Positions 1-8,659 are shown, numbered from the stretch's first letter. The stretch: DNA of 48,064 nucleotides from Streptomyces poonensis (GCF_014650915.1 NZ_BMVW01000028.1:1-48064); one strand, 5' to 3'. Translations and numbers: made by a program. Notes: generated from the letters alone by a model not told the origin.

Positions 1-1
1 G

Positions 2-1000
2 GGCCTCGCCTCGGTCGCCGGCCCGCTGCTGGGCGGGCTGCTCGTCGACGCCGACCTGTTCGGTCCGGGCTGGCGCACGATCTTCTGGGTCAACGTGCCC
101 GTCTCGATCCTGGCGCTCGTCATCGGCGCGAAGGTGCTGCCGGAGTCCCGCTCCGCCTCGACCGCGCGGCTGGACCTGCCGGGCGCGCTCCTCGCGGCCA
201 CGGGCATCCTTCTCCTGCTGCTGCCGATCATCCAGACCGGGGCCTGGGGGTGGACCTGGGGCAGCTACGCCCTCCTGGCGGCCGGGATCGTCGTGCTCGC
301 GATCTTCCTCGCCCACGAGCGCCGCCTCACCGGACGCGGAGGCGAACCCGTCTTCGACCCCGCCCTGCTGAGGATCCGCGCCTTCACCGTCGGCCTGAGC
401 GCTTCGGTGCTGTTCTTCGGCGGCCTCGGGTCGTACTTTCTCACCCTCTCGGTCTACCTCCAGAACGGGACCGGCCGGACCGCGTGGGAGACCGGCCTGG
501 TGATCCTTCCGTACGCGCTCGGCTCGGTCATCACCTCCGGGCTCGGCGTCGCTCTCGCCGCCAAGGCAGGCAGGAAGCTCCTGGTCACCGGCTCGCTGAC
601 CATCGCGGCCTCTCAGCTCGTCCTGTGGTCCGTCGTCAAGGACGGCAACGAGCCCGGATACTGGCTCCTCGCCCTGGCCCTCTTCATCGGCGGCCTCGGC
701 CTCGGGCTCGCCGCGCCCATCCTCGTCAACGTCGTCCTCGCCGGCGTGCCCGGGCGCAACGCGGGCGCCGCGGGCGGAGTGCTGTCCACCGTCAACCAGA
801 TCGGCGGCGCCGTCGGCATCGCCGTGCTCGGCACGGTCTTCTTCACCTCCGTCACCGGTTCGGCCGTCGGCGGAGCACCGGCGCTGCCCGACTACGGTCA
901 CGCGCTCGGCATCGTCCTGATCGTCTCAGCCGCGCTCTACCTCATCACGGCACTCGTGATGCTCGCACTCCCGAAAGCCGCAGTCGAGCACGCCGAGTAG
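2..1000 (+). CDS. MFS drug-export transporter, DHA2-like, C-terminal part
   Basis: The reading frame is open from base 2, so the 5' end lies outside the window. The visible part is about 332 residues of a multi-pass membrane protein. Near its start it has GPLLGGLL followed by WRTIFWVNVPVS, the loop typical of 14-helix EmrB/QacA (DHA2) proton-driven exporters. Eight or more hydrophobic segments follow, for example the stretch ending LLLLPIIQTG and the final IVLIVSAALYLITALVMLALP. This family pumps drugs, antibiotics or metabolites out of the cell using the proton gradient. The substrate cannot be read from the sequence. No coupled gene follows, and the next clear genes are on the other strand. 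Confidence 0.9.
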   Translation, partial: GLASVAGPLLGGLLVDADLFGPGWRTIFWVNVPVSILALVIGAKVLPESRSASTARLDLPGALLAATGILLLLLPIIQTGAWGWTWGSYALLAAGIVVLAIFLAHERRLTGRGGEPVFDPALLRIRAFTVGLSASVLFFGGLGSYFLTLSVYLQNGTGRTAWETGLVILPYALGSVITSGLGVALAAKAGRKLLVTGSLTIAASQLVLWSVVKDGNEPGYWLLALALFIGGLGLGLAAPILVNVVLAGVPGRNAGAAGGVLSTVNQIGGAVGIAVLGTVFFTSVTGSAVGGAPALPDYGHALGIVLIVSAALYLITALVMLALPKAAVEHAE

Positions 1001-1065
1001 AGCATTCGTTCCACGGCCGATCCGATCACCCACCGAAGTCCGACAGTCGAGTCTCGCTGGATTCT

Positions 1066-1221
1066 TCAGCGCCGATGACTGTTCCTGGGTTCCTCAGGAC
1101 GCCGACCGGGATCGGCCGTCACGACAGCCCGGAGTGTCAGCGGCATGCCGCTGACGTCGAACCCGTCACACATCTGCCGCAAGGCGGCCTCGATGAGCCG
1201 TCGCATCTCCTCCGCCGGCAC
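1066..1221 (-). CDS. small hypothetical protein or gene remnant
   Basis: A 51-residue frame starts at GTG 1221, or ATG 1206 preceded by GGAG. It reads VPAEEMRRLIEAALRQM and ends in PEEPRNSHRR. It lies just past the stop of the WYL regulator on the same strand. The frame stays open upstream into the 3' end of that gene, so it could be a frameshifted tail or a remnant of another gene. Amphipathic helix-like composition suggests that it is or was coding. I do not recognise a family. Confidence 0.3.
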   Translation of the reverse strand: MPAEEMRRLIEAALRQMCDGFDVSGMPLTLRAVVTADPGRRPEEPRNSHRR

Positions 1222-1264
1222 GCGGCCTCGACCGACCAGCCGGTCGAAGACGGCAGATGGCTCC

Positions 1265-2245
1265 TCACTCCCGGTATGAGTCTGCGTAGCGGGTGGCGAT
1301 GGCGGTGGCGCGGGTGCGCAGGGAGGTGCGCAACGACTGCGGGGCCAGGGCTTCTGCGTCCATGCCGAGCTGCCACAGCGCCCATTCGGCGTGTCGTGGA
1401 TCCTGGTAGGTCACCTCCAGCCGGAGCCAGCCGTCCGCGTCAGGGTCCTCTGCGCGGACGGCCAGCGCGGTGTCCAGCAGGCCCTCCCGCCGCGCCGGGT
1501 TCACCCGTACCAGCACGGTGATGTGGTCGCCGTCGGAGAGGAACTGCGCGGAGCGTTCCCTCCAGATCCGGTCCAGATCGACCCGGTTCGGCCGCTGTGC
1601 CATTACGGGGAGTTCCTCGGCGGCCAGCACCCGCGACAGCCGGTACGTACGGTCCGCGCCGGATCTCGTCGCCAGCAAGTAGCCCCGGTCGCGTACGGTG
1701 ACCAGGCCGATCGGGTCCACCGTGCGCCACCGTGGAGTCTGGCCTGCGGCCGCGTAGTGGATCCGCAGCTTGCGCCCGGCGAGTACCGCGCGCCGGACCT
1801 CGATCATTATGGTGTCGGGTACCTCCTCAGTGACCAGCCGGCGTGAGAGCAGGTCGGCCTGCGGGTCGACGAGGAATCGCTGGGCCGCATCGCTCGCGGC
1901 GGCCCGGTGGCTTTCAGGCAGCGCGTCGACCACCTTCCGCAGGGCTGAAGCGAGCGCCGGGCCGAGGCCGAACACCTGCTCGCCGCGCCCCGATCCGGCG
2001 GCCAGCAGGGCAAGGGCCTCGTCGTGGTTCAGTCCGGTGAGCTCGGTCCGGAAACCGGGCAACAACGCGAACCCGCCGTGCCGGCCGCGTTCGGCGTAGA
2101 CCGGGACACCGGCCGCGGACAGCGCCTCGATGTCGCGCAGCACGGTGCGGGTGGACACTTCCAGCTCGCGGGCCAGCGTATCCGCGGTCAGCCGACCGCG
2201 CTGGCGCAGCAGTAGTACCAGTGAGACCAACCTGTCGGCGCGCAC
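1265..2245 (-). CDS. WYL-domain transcriptional regulator (YafY-like, DeoR-type HTH)
   Basis: A 326-residue protein. Residues 1-60 form a DeoR/HTH_11-type winged helix (RADRLVSLVLLLRQRG, LARELEVSTRTVLRDIEALS, then the GVPVYAERGRHGGFAL wing). Residues about 130-200 form the WYL ligand-binding domain, with the core DRGYLLATRSGADRTYRLSR, and a WCX-like C-terminal domain follows. The GTG at 2245 is chosen because it places the HTH at the N-terminus; the frame is open further upstream but would run across the operator. It is divergent from the RidA gene, with a strong palindrome in between, so it probably regulates itself and RidA. WYL regulators usually sense a small ligand or nucleic acid; the ligand here is unknown. 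Confidence 0.88.
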   Translation of the reverse strand: MRADRLVSLVLLLRQRGRLTADTLARELEVSTRTVLRDIEALSAAGVPVYAERGRHGGFALLPGFRTELTGLNHDEALALLAAGSGRGEQVFGLGPALASALRKVVDALPESHRAAASDAAQRFLVDPQADLLSRRLVTEEVPDTIMIEVRRAVLAGRKLRIHYAAAGQTPRWRTVDPIGLVTVRDRGYLLATRSGADRTYRLSRVLAAEELPVMAQRPNRVDLDRIWRERSAQFLSDGDHITVLVRVNPARREGLLDTALAVRAEDPDADGWLRLEVTYQDPRHAEWALWQLGMDAEALAPQSLRTSLRTRATAIATRYADSYRE

Positions 2246-2260
2246 ACGAGAACCGTAAGG

Positions 2261-2289
2261 CAATACATGACCAAGGGTGTCACGTATTG
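2261..2289. promoter_or_regulatory. palindromic operator between WYL regulator and RidA gene
   Basis: Arms CAATACATGAC and GTCACGTATTG match at 10 of 11 positions around a 7-base spacer. The site lies 16 bases upstream of the regulator start and about 90 upstream of the RidA start, as expected for an autoregulated divergent operator. Confidence 0.6.
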
Positions 2290-2375
2290 CTGTGAGGCTC
2301 GTGCACACGACGCCGGGGCCGGCGGCTACCGAGCCCACAGGCGTATGCCCTCCAACGAATCGAGCTGATGTGGCA

Positions 2376-2771
2376 ATGGAACGAACGGCGGTCAACCCGG
2401 TGACGTGGTCGACGGACATGGGCTTCAACCAGGGGGAGGTCGTCTCCGGGCACACACGGACCCTGTACATCTCGGGGCAGACCGCGATGAGCGGCGAGGG
2501 CAAACCCCAGCACGACGGTGACATGGCGGCGCAGTTGGCGCTGAGCCTCGACAACCTCGAGGCCGTGCTCGGCGAAGCCGGCATGTCTCTCGCGGACCTG
2601 GTCCGGCTCAACGTCTACACGACCGACGTCGATCTGCTCCTCCAGCACTACGGCGTGCTGGCGGCGCGGTTGGGCGCCGCCGGGGTGACGCCGACCTCCA
2701 CGATGCTCGGGGTGACGCGACTGGCGATCCCCACCCTCATGGTCGAGCTCGAGGGGACCGCCGTCGCGTGA
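2376..2771 (+). CDS. RidA family (YjgF/YER057c/UK114) protein
   Basis: A 131-residue protein, the usual length of the family. It has the RidA core: GFNQGEVV..TLYISGQTA near the N-terminus, a helix MAAQLALSLDNLEAVLGEAG, then LVRLNVYTTDVDLLLQHY and the C-terminal PTSTMLGVTRLAIPTLMVELEGTAVA. RidA proteins are small trimeric cytosolic enzymes that hydrolyse reactive enamines/imines formed by PLP enzymes. This one lacks an obvious strict RidA signature (the usual Arg of the C-terminal motif is not plain), so it may belong to a Rid subfamily with another substrate. ATG 2376 is preferred because homology begins there; the frame opens earlier, inside the operator region. Its pairing with a WYL regulator suggests ligand-responsive control. 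Confidence 0.85.
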   Translation: MERTAVNPVTWSTDMGFNQGEVVSGHTRTLYISGQTAMSGEGKPQHDGDMAAQLALSLDNLEAVLGEAGMSLADLVRLNVYTTDVDLLLQHYGVLAARLGAAGVTPTSTMLGVTRLAIPTLMVELEGTAVA

Positions 2772-2803
2772 TGCGACAGCGACGTGCGCCGTGTCCGCGA
2801 AGG

Positions 2804-2846
2804 CCCCTGCTGCTCGTGCCGGTTCCACCGGCACGAGCAGCAGGGG
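2804..2846. terminator. intrinsic terminator after RidA gene
   Basis: A perfect 19-bp stem (left arm begins CCCCTGCTGCTCG) with a 5-base loop TTCCA sits 33 bases after the RidA stop. There is no T tract, as is usual for GC-rich actinomycete terminators. Confidence 0.8.
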
Positions 2847-3274
2847 CGGCGACCACAGTTACCTCGAAACGACTCCCGCACTGAGATACAAAGCCACAGG
2901 ACCCAGGCGGCTGCTCCGATACTGGATCGTGGGTCCTGGGCGACCTCTTGCAGGTTGCCTGCATCCTGCTCAGCCGCTCCAGCGCACCCGGGACAGCGGC
3001 GGAGCGAATACCGTTCTGGTCCCATTAGCGAAGACGCGGGGGCTGGCGAAGCTGCTGTGGTGCGGCGTGCGGTGAGACCGCTCAGAGCGGATCTGGCGGC
3101 TCTGAAACACCACTGCCAGCCACCCGAAAAGGCGAACCGGAACACGAAGCGTTCCACGAACGGGGAACCGATTCGGGGACGCTTCATGTTCCGCCTTCCG
3201 TCGATTACATCGGCTAAAGGCAATGCTGTTGTTTCAACCGGCGGGCGTAGGCTGCTTGGCAGTGGCCGCGGGGG

Positions 3275-3735
3275 GTGGTGCGGGTGTCTGCGAGTGTGTC
3301 CGAGTTATCGGGCCTGGGGCTGCTGACCTGGGTATATCCGCCGGGGCTGGTGGACCGGGTGGTGGCCGCCTGCAGCCGGGCGGAGCGACGAAAACGCCTG
3401 CTGCCGGCCCGGCTGGTGGTCTACTTCGTGCTCGGACCGGCCCTGTTCTCCCCGGCTCCGTATCTCAAGGTCATGCGGCACCTGGTTAAGGGCCTGCGGG
3501 GCCCGGCGCGGGCTGCTGGGCGACTGGCGCATCCCGGCGAGGTCGTCGCTGTTTCGGGCCCGACACCGGCTGGGGCCGGAGCCGTTGCGGGTGCTGTTCA
3601 CCACGACTGCCAGACCACTGGTCACCGAGGAGACGCCGGGGGCGTTCTGGCGGGGTCTGCGGCTGCTGGCGGTGGACGGCATCTGCTGGGACGTTGCCGA
3701 CACTGCGGCCAATGAGTCCGCCTCGGCTGCCCGGG
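3275..3735 (+). pseudogene. IS4-family transposase, N-terminal remnant, frameshifted
   Basis: The first frame (GTG 3275) reads LTWVYPPGLVDRVVAAC, LLPARLVVYFVLGPALFSP and YLKVMRHLVKGLRG, the N-terminal domain of Streptomyces IS4 transposases. After about 3500 the match moves to another frame, reading LFRARHRLGPEPLRVLFTTT, WRGLRLLAVDGICWDVADTA and ANES, which ends at the first DDE aspartate region. The change falls in a GC-rich run near 3500-3515. Nothing of the catalytic C-terminus follows, so the copy is both frameshifted and 3'-truncated. The 120 bases up to the oxidoreductase gene hold nothing I recognise. Confidence 0.8.
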
Positions 3736-3856
3736 CAACAGCCGCGGGCCGGACTGTCGGCGTACACGTGAACCGGGCTCAGTTGATGATGCGCCGACCA
3801 CGGGTTCTCGTCAGTCCGCAATGGACGGTCGACAGCGTCAGAGGGCCGGGCACTTC

Positions 3857-4780
3857 TCATGCCACCTTGATGACAACCTTGCCCGAGGTGTGACCGTTCT
3901 CGACGGTGGCGAGGGCGGCCGGGGCGTCGGAAAGCAGATGGACCGCGGTGATTACGGGTGCGAGGAGTCCGTCGAGGGCCAGCCGGGCCGACCGCTCCAG
4001 GTTCTCGCGGTCGACGCGACGCTCGACGAAACGCCCACCGAGATCGGGCACAGACATATCACCCACAGCTATGACGTTGCGGGGATCCTGGGCCAGCGGA
4101 GCGACCGTCCGCAGCGAGGTGCCTCCGGCCAGGTCGACGATCCCGTCGAAGCCGTCCGGAACCAGCTCGCGTGCCGTGGCGGCGACGTCCTCGGCGGTGT
4201 AGTCGATGAACCGCACCCCGATGGCCTCGGCGTGCTCGCGTTTGGCGGTACTCCCGGTGCCGATCACACGCAGCTCGCGCCCGACAGCCAGCCGGGCGAC
4301 GGCGAGGCCGACCCCGCCCCCGACTCCGTTGACCAGGACCGTGGCACCGGCCGGGAGGCCGAGCTGGTCGAGCACGTCCACCGCGGTCGTCCCGGCTACT
4401 GGCAGCGTTGCCGCCACGGTCGCGGACAGACCCTCCGGGATGCGCGCGGTGTTCGGCGCGGACAGCACCGTCGTCTCGGTGTAGGTGCCGCCACCGGTGA
4501 GTGCGAAGCCGAAGACCGCGTCACCCACCTCGAGCCCGTTGACGTCCTCGCCCCGGGCGAGAACGGTTCCGGCTGCCTCCATGCCCAGCACGCGGGGAAA
4601 CGGACGCCCCCCGTCGAGCCCGTCGACCAGACCCGAGCGCAGAAGGTGGTCGAGGGGATTCACGCCGGCGACGTCGACCCGGATCAGCACCTCACCGCGA
4701 CCGGGGACGGGGTCGGGACGGTCGAAGAACTCCTGCACCTCGGGCCCGCCATACCTGCCGAAACCCCACGCCTGCCCCAT
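3857..4780 (-). CDS. NADP-dependent quinone-oxidoreductase-like protein (MDR family)
   Basis: A 307-residue, complete medium-chain dehydrogenase/reductase without the structural zinc cysteines, so it is QOR-like. The N-terminal GroES-like part includes GEVLIRVDVAGVNPLDHLLR and the FPRVLGMEAAGTV strand. The Rossmann part has ATVLVNGVGGGVGLAVARLA (AxGxxG-like nucleotide loop) and the C-terminal TSGKVVIKVA found throughout the family. It likely reduces quinones or enones with NADPH in the cytosol. It lies downstream of a MerR-family gene on the same strand, with a dyad in between that fits MerR control. It may respond to electrophile or redox stress. Confidence 0.88.
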   Translation of the reverse strand: MGQAWGFGRYGGPEVQEFFDRPDPVPGRGEVLIRVDVAGVNPLDHLLRSGLVDGLDGGRPFPRVLGMEAAGTVLARGEDVNGLEVGDAVFGFALTGGGTYTETTVLSAPNTARIPEGLSATVAATLPVAGTTAVDVLDQLGLPAGATVLVNGVGGGVGLAVARLAVGRELRVIGTGSTAKREHAEAIGVRFIDYTAEDVAATARELVPDGFDGIVDLAGGTSLRTVAPLAQDPRNVIAVGDMSVPDLGGRFVERRVDRENLERSARLALDGLLAPVITAVHLLSDAPAALATVENGHTSGKVVIKVA

Positions 4781-4832
4781 CTTCCGCCGCCTCTCGTATG
4801 ACCGACCCGGTGATTCCGGGCGTTGCCGCCAT

Positions 4833-4857
4833 CCTCACCTCTGACATTGATGTGAGG
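4833..4857 (-). promoter_or_regulatory. candidate MerR operator upstream of oxidoreductase
   Basis: A dyad CCTCAC / GTGAGG with a 13-base centre lies 53-77 bases before the oxidoreductase start and just after the MerR stop. MerR proteins bind long-spacer dyads of this form (for example CCTCAA..TTGAGG in SoxR sites). Confidence 0.5.
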
Positions 4858-4886
4858 GGCAACCGGCTGAGATGCAGATCACAGCA

Positions 4887-5282
4887 TCAGGCCGACTGCG
4901 CCACCGGTTCCGGGGCCGTGGACAGCTCCGCCCGGTGTCGGCTGTTGGCCCTGATCAGCACGTCGAGTGCATCCCGGGTCTCGATCAGGTGCGCGATCTC
5001 GGCGTCGATCCGGTCGCGCTCGCGCATCATCGCCGTGAACGTCTCCTCGGCGACGCCCAGGTCACCCGGGACGTCCACACACGGCAGCACAGTCGCGATC
5101 ACCCTGCTGGACATACCCGCGTCGAACAGCTGTCGGATGAGTGACACGCGCTGGACCGCAGCATCGGAATAGTGACGCTGCCCCGCGTCAGAGCGTGAGC
5201 TGGTCAGCAGGCCCTGCTCTTCGTAGTACCGCAGTGAGCGCGGACTCACGCCCGTGCGCTTGGACAACTCGCCTATCCGCAT
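4887..5282 (-). CDS. MerR family transcriptional regulator
   Basis: A 131-residue protein that starts MRIGELSKRTGVSPRSLRYY, the MerR helix-turn-helix, followed by the wing EEQGLLTSSRSDAGQRHYSD. A long dimerisation helix follows (FTAMMRERDRIDAEIAHLIE). There is only one cysteine (LPCVDV), so no SoxR-type Fe-S cluster is expected; it looks like the YyaN/AdhR group that senses aldehydes or redox stress. ATG 5282 is chosen because the HTH starts there; the frame extends upstream but without homology. It precedes the oxidoreductase gene by 106 bases on the same strand. Confidence 0.9.
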   Translation of the reverse strand: MRIGELSKRTGVSPRSLRYYEEQGLLTSSRSDAGQRHYSDAAVQRVSLIRQLFDAGMSSRVIATVLPCVDVPGDLGVAEETFTAMMRERDRIDAEIAHLIETRDALDVLIRANSRHRAELSTAPEPVAQSA

Positions 5283-5538
5283 CCCTGAGAGCCTACGCCC
5301 GCCTGCCCCAGGTCCAGACCGCCGTCGAGCCATGGACGCTCGCGGACACCCCCACGGCCGCAGGGTTGTCCTCCCGGTCCCACGACTGAGCACGTTCGTC
5401 CGTACACGCCTGAGCACTTTTCTCGGTACGCCGACAGGCCGCCGCGCACGGAAGTTCGGCGACACCAGCGCAGGCGCCGACGGCCGGGGAGACGATGGAC
5501 GTCGGCAGGCCCGGCCGACCCAGCGCGAGGAGATGGCC

Positions 5539-5796
5539 ATGGGATGGGTGGACCCGAAGTGGATTCCGGCGCTGCGGGCTGACGGCCGCTATACACGGCT
5601 GCTCAACCTGACCCAGCGGCTGCTCGCGGAACGGGAGCGCCTGATGCCCCAGTGCACGAACTGCCAGGGCGGCCAGGTCACCGTCCGCGACCCGGACGGC
5701 CGCGAGTACACCGCCGACTGCCCGGCCTGCGACGGCACCGGCGTACTGCCCGAACGCGCCGACAACGAAGACGACGGCCGAGCCGGCGGCCGCTGA
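5539..5796 (+). CDS. small protein with DnaJ-like CxxC zinc motifs
   Basis: An 85-residue protein. ATG 5539 follows AGGAG by 6 bases; ATG 5533 overlaps that ribosome site and is less likely. Residues 1-30 (MGWVDPKWIPALRADGRYTR) are followed by CTNCQGGQVTVRDPDGREYT and CPACDGTGVLPE, two CxxCxGxx knuckles as in the DnaJ zinc domain. It probably binds one zinc ion. Function is unknown; such short proteins are common on Streptomyces plasmids and integrative elements. The tail is acidic (DNEDDGRAGGR). Confidence 0.7.
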   Translation: MGWVDPKWIPALRADGRYTRLLNLTQRLLAERERLMPQCTNCQGGQVTVRDPDGREYTADCPACDGTGVLPERADNEDDGRAGGR

Positions 5797-6345
5797 CACC
5801 CCGCGCCGCACGACAGGCGCGTGTCGTTCGCCCTGTCGTTCCCCACGTCGTCTCCACCGTCGTTTCCGGGGCCGCGCCTGGACACGACACCCCCGGCCCG
5901 GCCGAAGGGGCAGGCCAGGGCAGGAGGGAGCCACCACCGGGCGCGGACGACCGTATATCCGGTCCTCACGCAGCACCGGTAATCCGGCGCTGCAGGGGAG
6001 GTGCCGGGCGCCCGACGAGCGGAACTGCCGGAACTGCGACGGGACCAACACGACCCCGGCCCCGCCCGGACCCCTGCCGAGTAGGCCGCCTGCGGACGAC
6101 GCTGCTGCCGCCCGGCGCAGCATCAGGCAGCGCTCCACGCGTGGGCGTGACCACCGCGCCATTCGACCCACTGCGGATCGTCCAGGACGCCCGCGGGATC
6201 GCTGATGCCAGCGCCTTCGAGAAACACCACCAGGTCGTGGTCGCTCTGTACACGGTGCCGAGGATCTCGTCACGGCCATGATGGTGCGCGGTGACTCTCC
6301 GCCCGCCCGTGCGGGAGGGCCAGTGCACGACGATCGGCGCGCTGG
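5797..6345. other. gap with one weak small reading frame
   Basis: There is no convincing gene. Bases 5817-5868 hold four loose GTCGTT-type repeats. A 46-codon plus-strand frame (GTG 6141 to stop 6281) reads VVVALYTVPRISSRP at its end and has coding-like composition, but it has no recognisable ribosome site or family. It may be a remnant. Confidence 0.3.
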
Positions 6346-6615
6346 TCAGGCTTCCCTGGCCGCTTCCCGCTCGCGGGCCAGCTGCCGCAGCTCGGTGCGC
6401 GCCGCCGGCACCGCCGGGACGGTCCTCCAGTACGGGTGCCACCACAGGCGTACCGACAGGCGCAGCAGACGCCGACGCAGGGCCGCGGTGTCATCCGGCC
6501 GCACCGCGAGCGCGGTGTAGGTGGCGGTCCAGGCGTGCTGGGTCTGTATCAGGTCGTCGGGGAAGTCGGTGGCGTGCATACCTGCATTAGATCGCTTGTT
6601 CGATTTCTTTGTCAT
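6346..6615 (-). CDS. small hypothetical protein
   Basis: An 89-residue protein beginning MTKKSNKRSNAGMHATDFPD. It is basic at the start, then helical (DLIQTQHAWTATYTALAVRP, LRRRLLRLSVRLWWHPYW) and ends in a charged helix LRQLAREREAAREA. The ATG at 6615 has GGCGGA about 9 bases upstream; ATG 6579 is a possible internal start. The codons just after 6615 are AT-richer than their surroundings. I recognise it only as a type of short conserved protein on Streptomyces mobile elements; no function is assigned. Confidence 0.6.
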   Translation of the reverse strand: MTKKSNKRSNAGMHATDFPDDLIQTQHAWTATYTALAVRPDDTAALRRRLLRLSVRLWWHPYWRTVPAVPAARTELRQLAREREAAREA

Positions 6616-6903
6616 CTCGGATATTCCGCCGGAGGTGCTGACCAGCCGCGGTCGGGGGCCTGTCGCATCACGGGCAGGGACACGGGACGGGCTGGCGATC
6701 CCTCCGCCGGTACGACGATTGCGCTCCCACGGGTGACGCGCATCGGTCCGCTCTCCGCACCCTCGGGTGCGGCCGCTATCACCGGCACATGAGCAACACT
6801 GTGCTGCGCGGCCTGGCCGCCGCCGGGCGAAGCTGACCGTCGGCAAGCTCGCCGCGTTGGCCGGCCTCGGGCTGGAGTGGGCAGCCACGGAAGGAACGGC
6901 GTG

Positions 6904-7260
6904 ATGACCGCACGCGAACAGGGCGCGGGAAGCAGGAGGCCAGCGCTGACCTGCGTCAGCGGATGGGCGACTTCCAGAGCATGGCGGTCAACGCCCGGAC
7001 GCGGGTCCACGCGGTCCTCGCGGCCGCCGGGCTGGAGCCGGATGAGGCGGACGAATTTGTCTGCGCGCTCAAGGCCCGGCGCCGTCGCCGGGGCGCACTG
7101 CTGGGTGGAGGAACTGAACGGCTGCGCCCCGGACGCTCACGGCACCGCGTACGGGGAGGGCTGGGACAGCGCCGTGGGCAAGGCGTTGGACGTACTGGCC
7201 TCCACCGCTGCCAACGCCATCGGCAGCGGGGATACGCTCACGTCACCCGGTCACTGCTGA
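6904..7260 (+). pseudogene. hypothetical protein gene broken by a one-base frameshift
   Basis: One frame reads MGDFQSMAVNARTRVHAVLA then EADEFVCALKA; the continuation lies in the next frame, reading GAVAGAHCWVEELNGCAPDA then GWDSAVGKALDVLASTAA. Removing one C from the CCC near 7079 joins the two into one continuous protein with a plausible helical fold. The 5' part is also shifted relative to ATG 6904. The joined product is of unknown function. The break may be decay or a sequencing error. Confidence 0.55.
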
Positions 7261-7460
7261 TCGGCGGGGACATCCTTCGCAACCAGCCCGCGGCCACGGA
7301 CCAAGTCGGGCCCGCTGCCGCCCCCGCTCCTTCCGGCCAATGAGGAGACAGGCGGAGCGGTTGTGCCCGGCGTGTGCTCATACCAGCAGGACGCCTCATG
7401 GTTGCCGGATGCCTCTCGGAAAGTCGACGATCGACGGCGCAGGCCTCGCCCGCACCCAGC

Positions 7461-7769
7461 TCACTCCCTATCGCGACGCCTGTCCTGGTTCTTGAGGTTG
7501 CGGCCTGCGCCACTGGGTGACTTCAGATAGGCGAGCTCGGTCTCTGCGTCCCGCAACTTGGCGTACAGGTAGATGCATGCGCCGATGGAGGCTCCGAGGG
7601 CGGTAGAGGTCACGCCCAGAGCTGCCGCCAGACGCTTGGTGCGCTTTCCTCCAGTTGGCGCGGCCTCGCTTTTGCAGATGCCGACGTGGCCCGTCTCCTG
7701 TGAGTGCCGCTGTAGATCTTCGAGACCGTCAGCCTGGAAAGGGCACTCCGTGCACACGTATTCGGTCAT
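7461..7769 (-). CDS. small membrane-anchored C2H2-like zinc-finger protein
   Basis: A 102-residue protein with ATG 7769 after GGGGATCAACTG. Residues 5-28 (CTECPFQADGLEDLQRHSQE then TGH) give C-x2-C-x12-H-x5-H, a C2H2-type finger. Residues about 47-70 (AAALGVTSTALGASIGACIY) form one transmembrane helix, followed by a short coiled-coil-like stretch AKLRDAETELAYLK and a basic, hydrophilic tail. The arrangement puts a zinc finger and a helix on either side of one membrane span. Function is unknown. Confidence 0.65.
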   Translation of the reverse strand: MTEYVCTECPFQADGLEDLQRHSQETGHVGICKSEAAPTGGKRTKRLAAALGVTSTALGASIGACIYLYAKLRDAETELAYLKSPSGAGRNLKNQDRRRDRE

Positions 7770-8044
7770 CAGTTGATCCCCCCAACGGAACCTAGATTGC
7801 CACAGGTTGAGTTCATCCGCGCACCACTTGGTCATCGTCCAGCCCGGCGCCAGCCGGAGGGCAACCGCCGACCCCGCAGCGGCTTCGTTCCAGGGCCTAC
7901 ACGCACTGGGGTGCGATGCCCGGAGTTTCTGAGCTGCGAAACCGCACTGGTGTGCGTGTAAACCCTGAGATCTTGGGCCGCTCCCCTTTCGGAGGGCTGC
8001 CTGCCCTGGTCTCTCCTCCCGTTGGCGCTTGACGTCGCTTTCGG

Positions 8045-8659
8045 TCAGTTGTCGGCACGCTTCCTCTCGGTGGTGCGCATCCTGCGGGCCATGTCTACCT
8101 GCGCACGGATCACGGCCTCGAACAGGGCGTCCGGATCGCCGTCGGGTCCGGCGTTCGCGGACAGCAGCGCGGTGACGAGACTGGCGAGGACGGTGACCAG
8201 GTCGGCCGTCCCCACTGGGCCGCGGACTTCGATCAGTTTCCTTACGGCGTCGTCGATGCGGTCCATCGCTTCCTCGCCCTGGAGGAACAGCCCGAGCCGG
8301 TCGGCGAGGAACATACGGACGACCGCCACGCCATCGGCCAGGGCGGTGTCCACGTTGAAGTCGGCGCGCGCCTTCTCCGTCTCCTTGAGCACGGCTGGCA
8401 TCGTGTACGTCCGCTGCTCCGGTATGAGGCCCTGCTGCCGCCATTCCTTGTACGGGATCGGGCCAGCGGCGTCGCGGCGGGCCCGGTGTTGGTCGGTGGG
8501 GCGGCCGCCCGCGGTGCGGCAGGCGCGTCCTGCGGCCGTCTTGCACGTGGGGCATTCGAGGCGCCGGAACCAGTCGCGCACGAGCTGCTGCTCGGACCCG
8601 GAGCGCAGGTGCCTGCGCCACTCGCCCCACGTGTTCTGCGGCCCGTTCTCCGTACCCAT
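8045..8659 (-). CDS. hypothetical protein with phage/plasmid-type zinc knuckle
   Basis: A 204-residue protein with ATG 8659 preceded by GAGGGGA at 6 bases. Residues about 35-65 hold CPTCKTAAGRACRTAGG and DQHRARRD, giving C-x2-C-x4-G-x2-C-R..H-x2-R. This motif recurs in actinophage and plasmid proteins and also sits at the N-terminus of the serine recombinase at 46984-48012. The rest is mostly helical (LKETEKARADFNVDTALADG, MDRIDDAVRKLIEVRG, ALFEAVIRAQVDMARRM). It may be a DNA-binding or DNA-packaging-associated protein; no function is proved. Confidence 0.65.
   Translation of the reverse strand: MGTENGPQNTWGEWRRHLRSGSEQQLVRDWFRRLECPTCKTAAGRACRTAGGRPTDQHRARRDAAGPIPYKEWRQQGLIPEQRTYTMPAVLKETEKARADFNVDTALADGVAVVRMFLADRLGLFLQGEEAMDRIDDAVRKLIEVRGPVGTADLVTVLASLVTALLSANAGPDGDPDALFEAVIRAQVDMARRMRTTERKRADN

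Noticed and set aside
2897..2938. Inverted repeat CAGGACCCA/TGGGTCCTG as an IS end
   Set aside because: The arms are only 9 bases with a 24-base loop, and no matching copy is found at the other end of the IS4 remnant.
5817..5868. GTCGTT repeats as iterons
   Set aside because: Only four loose copies with unequal spacing and no nearby replication gene.
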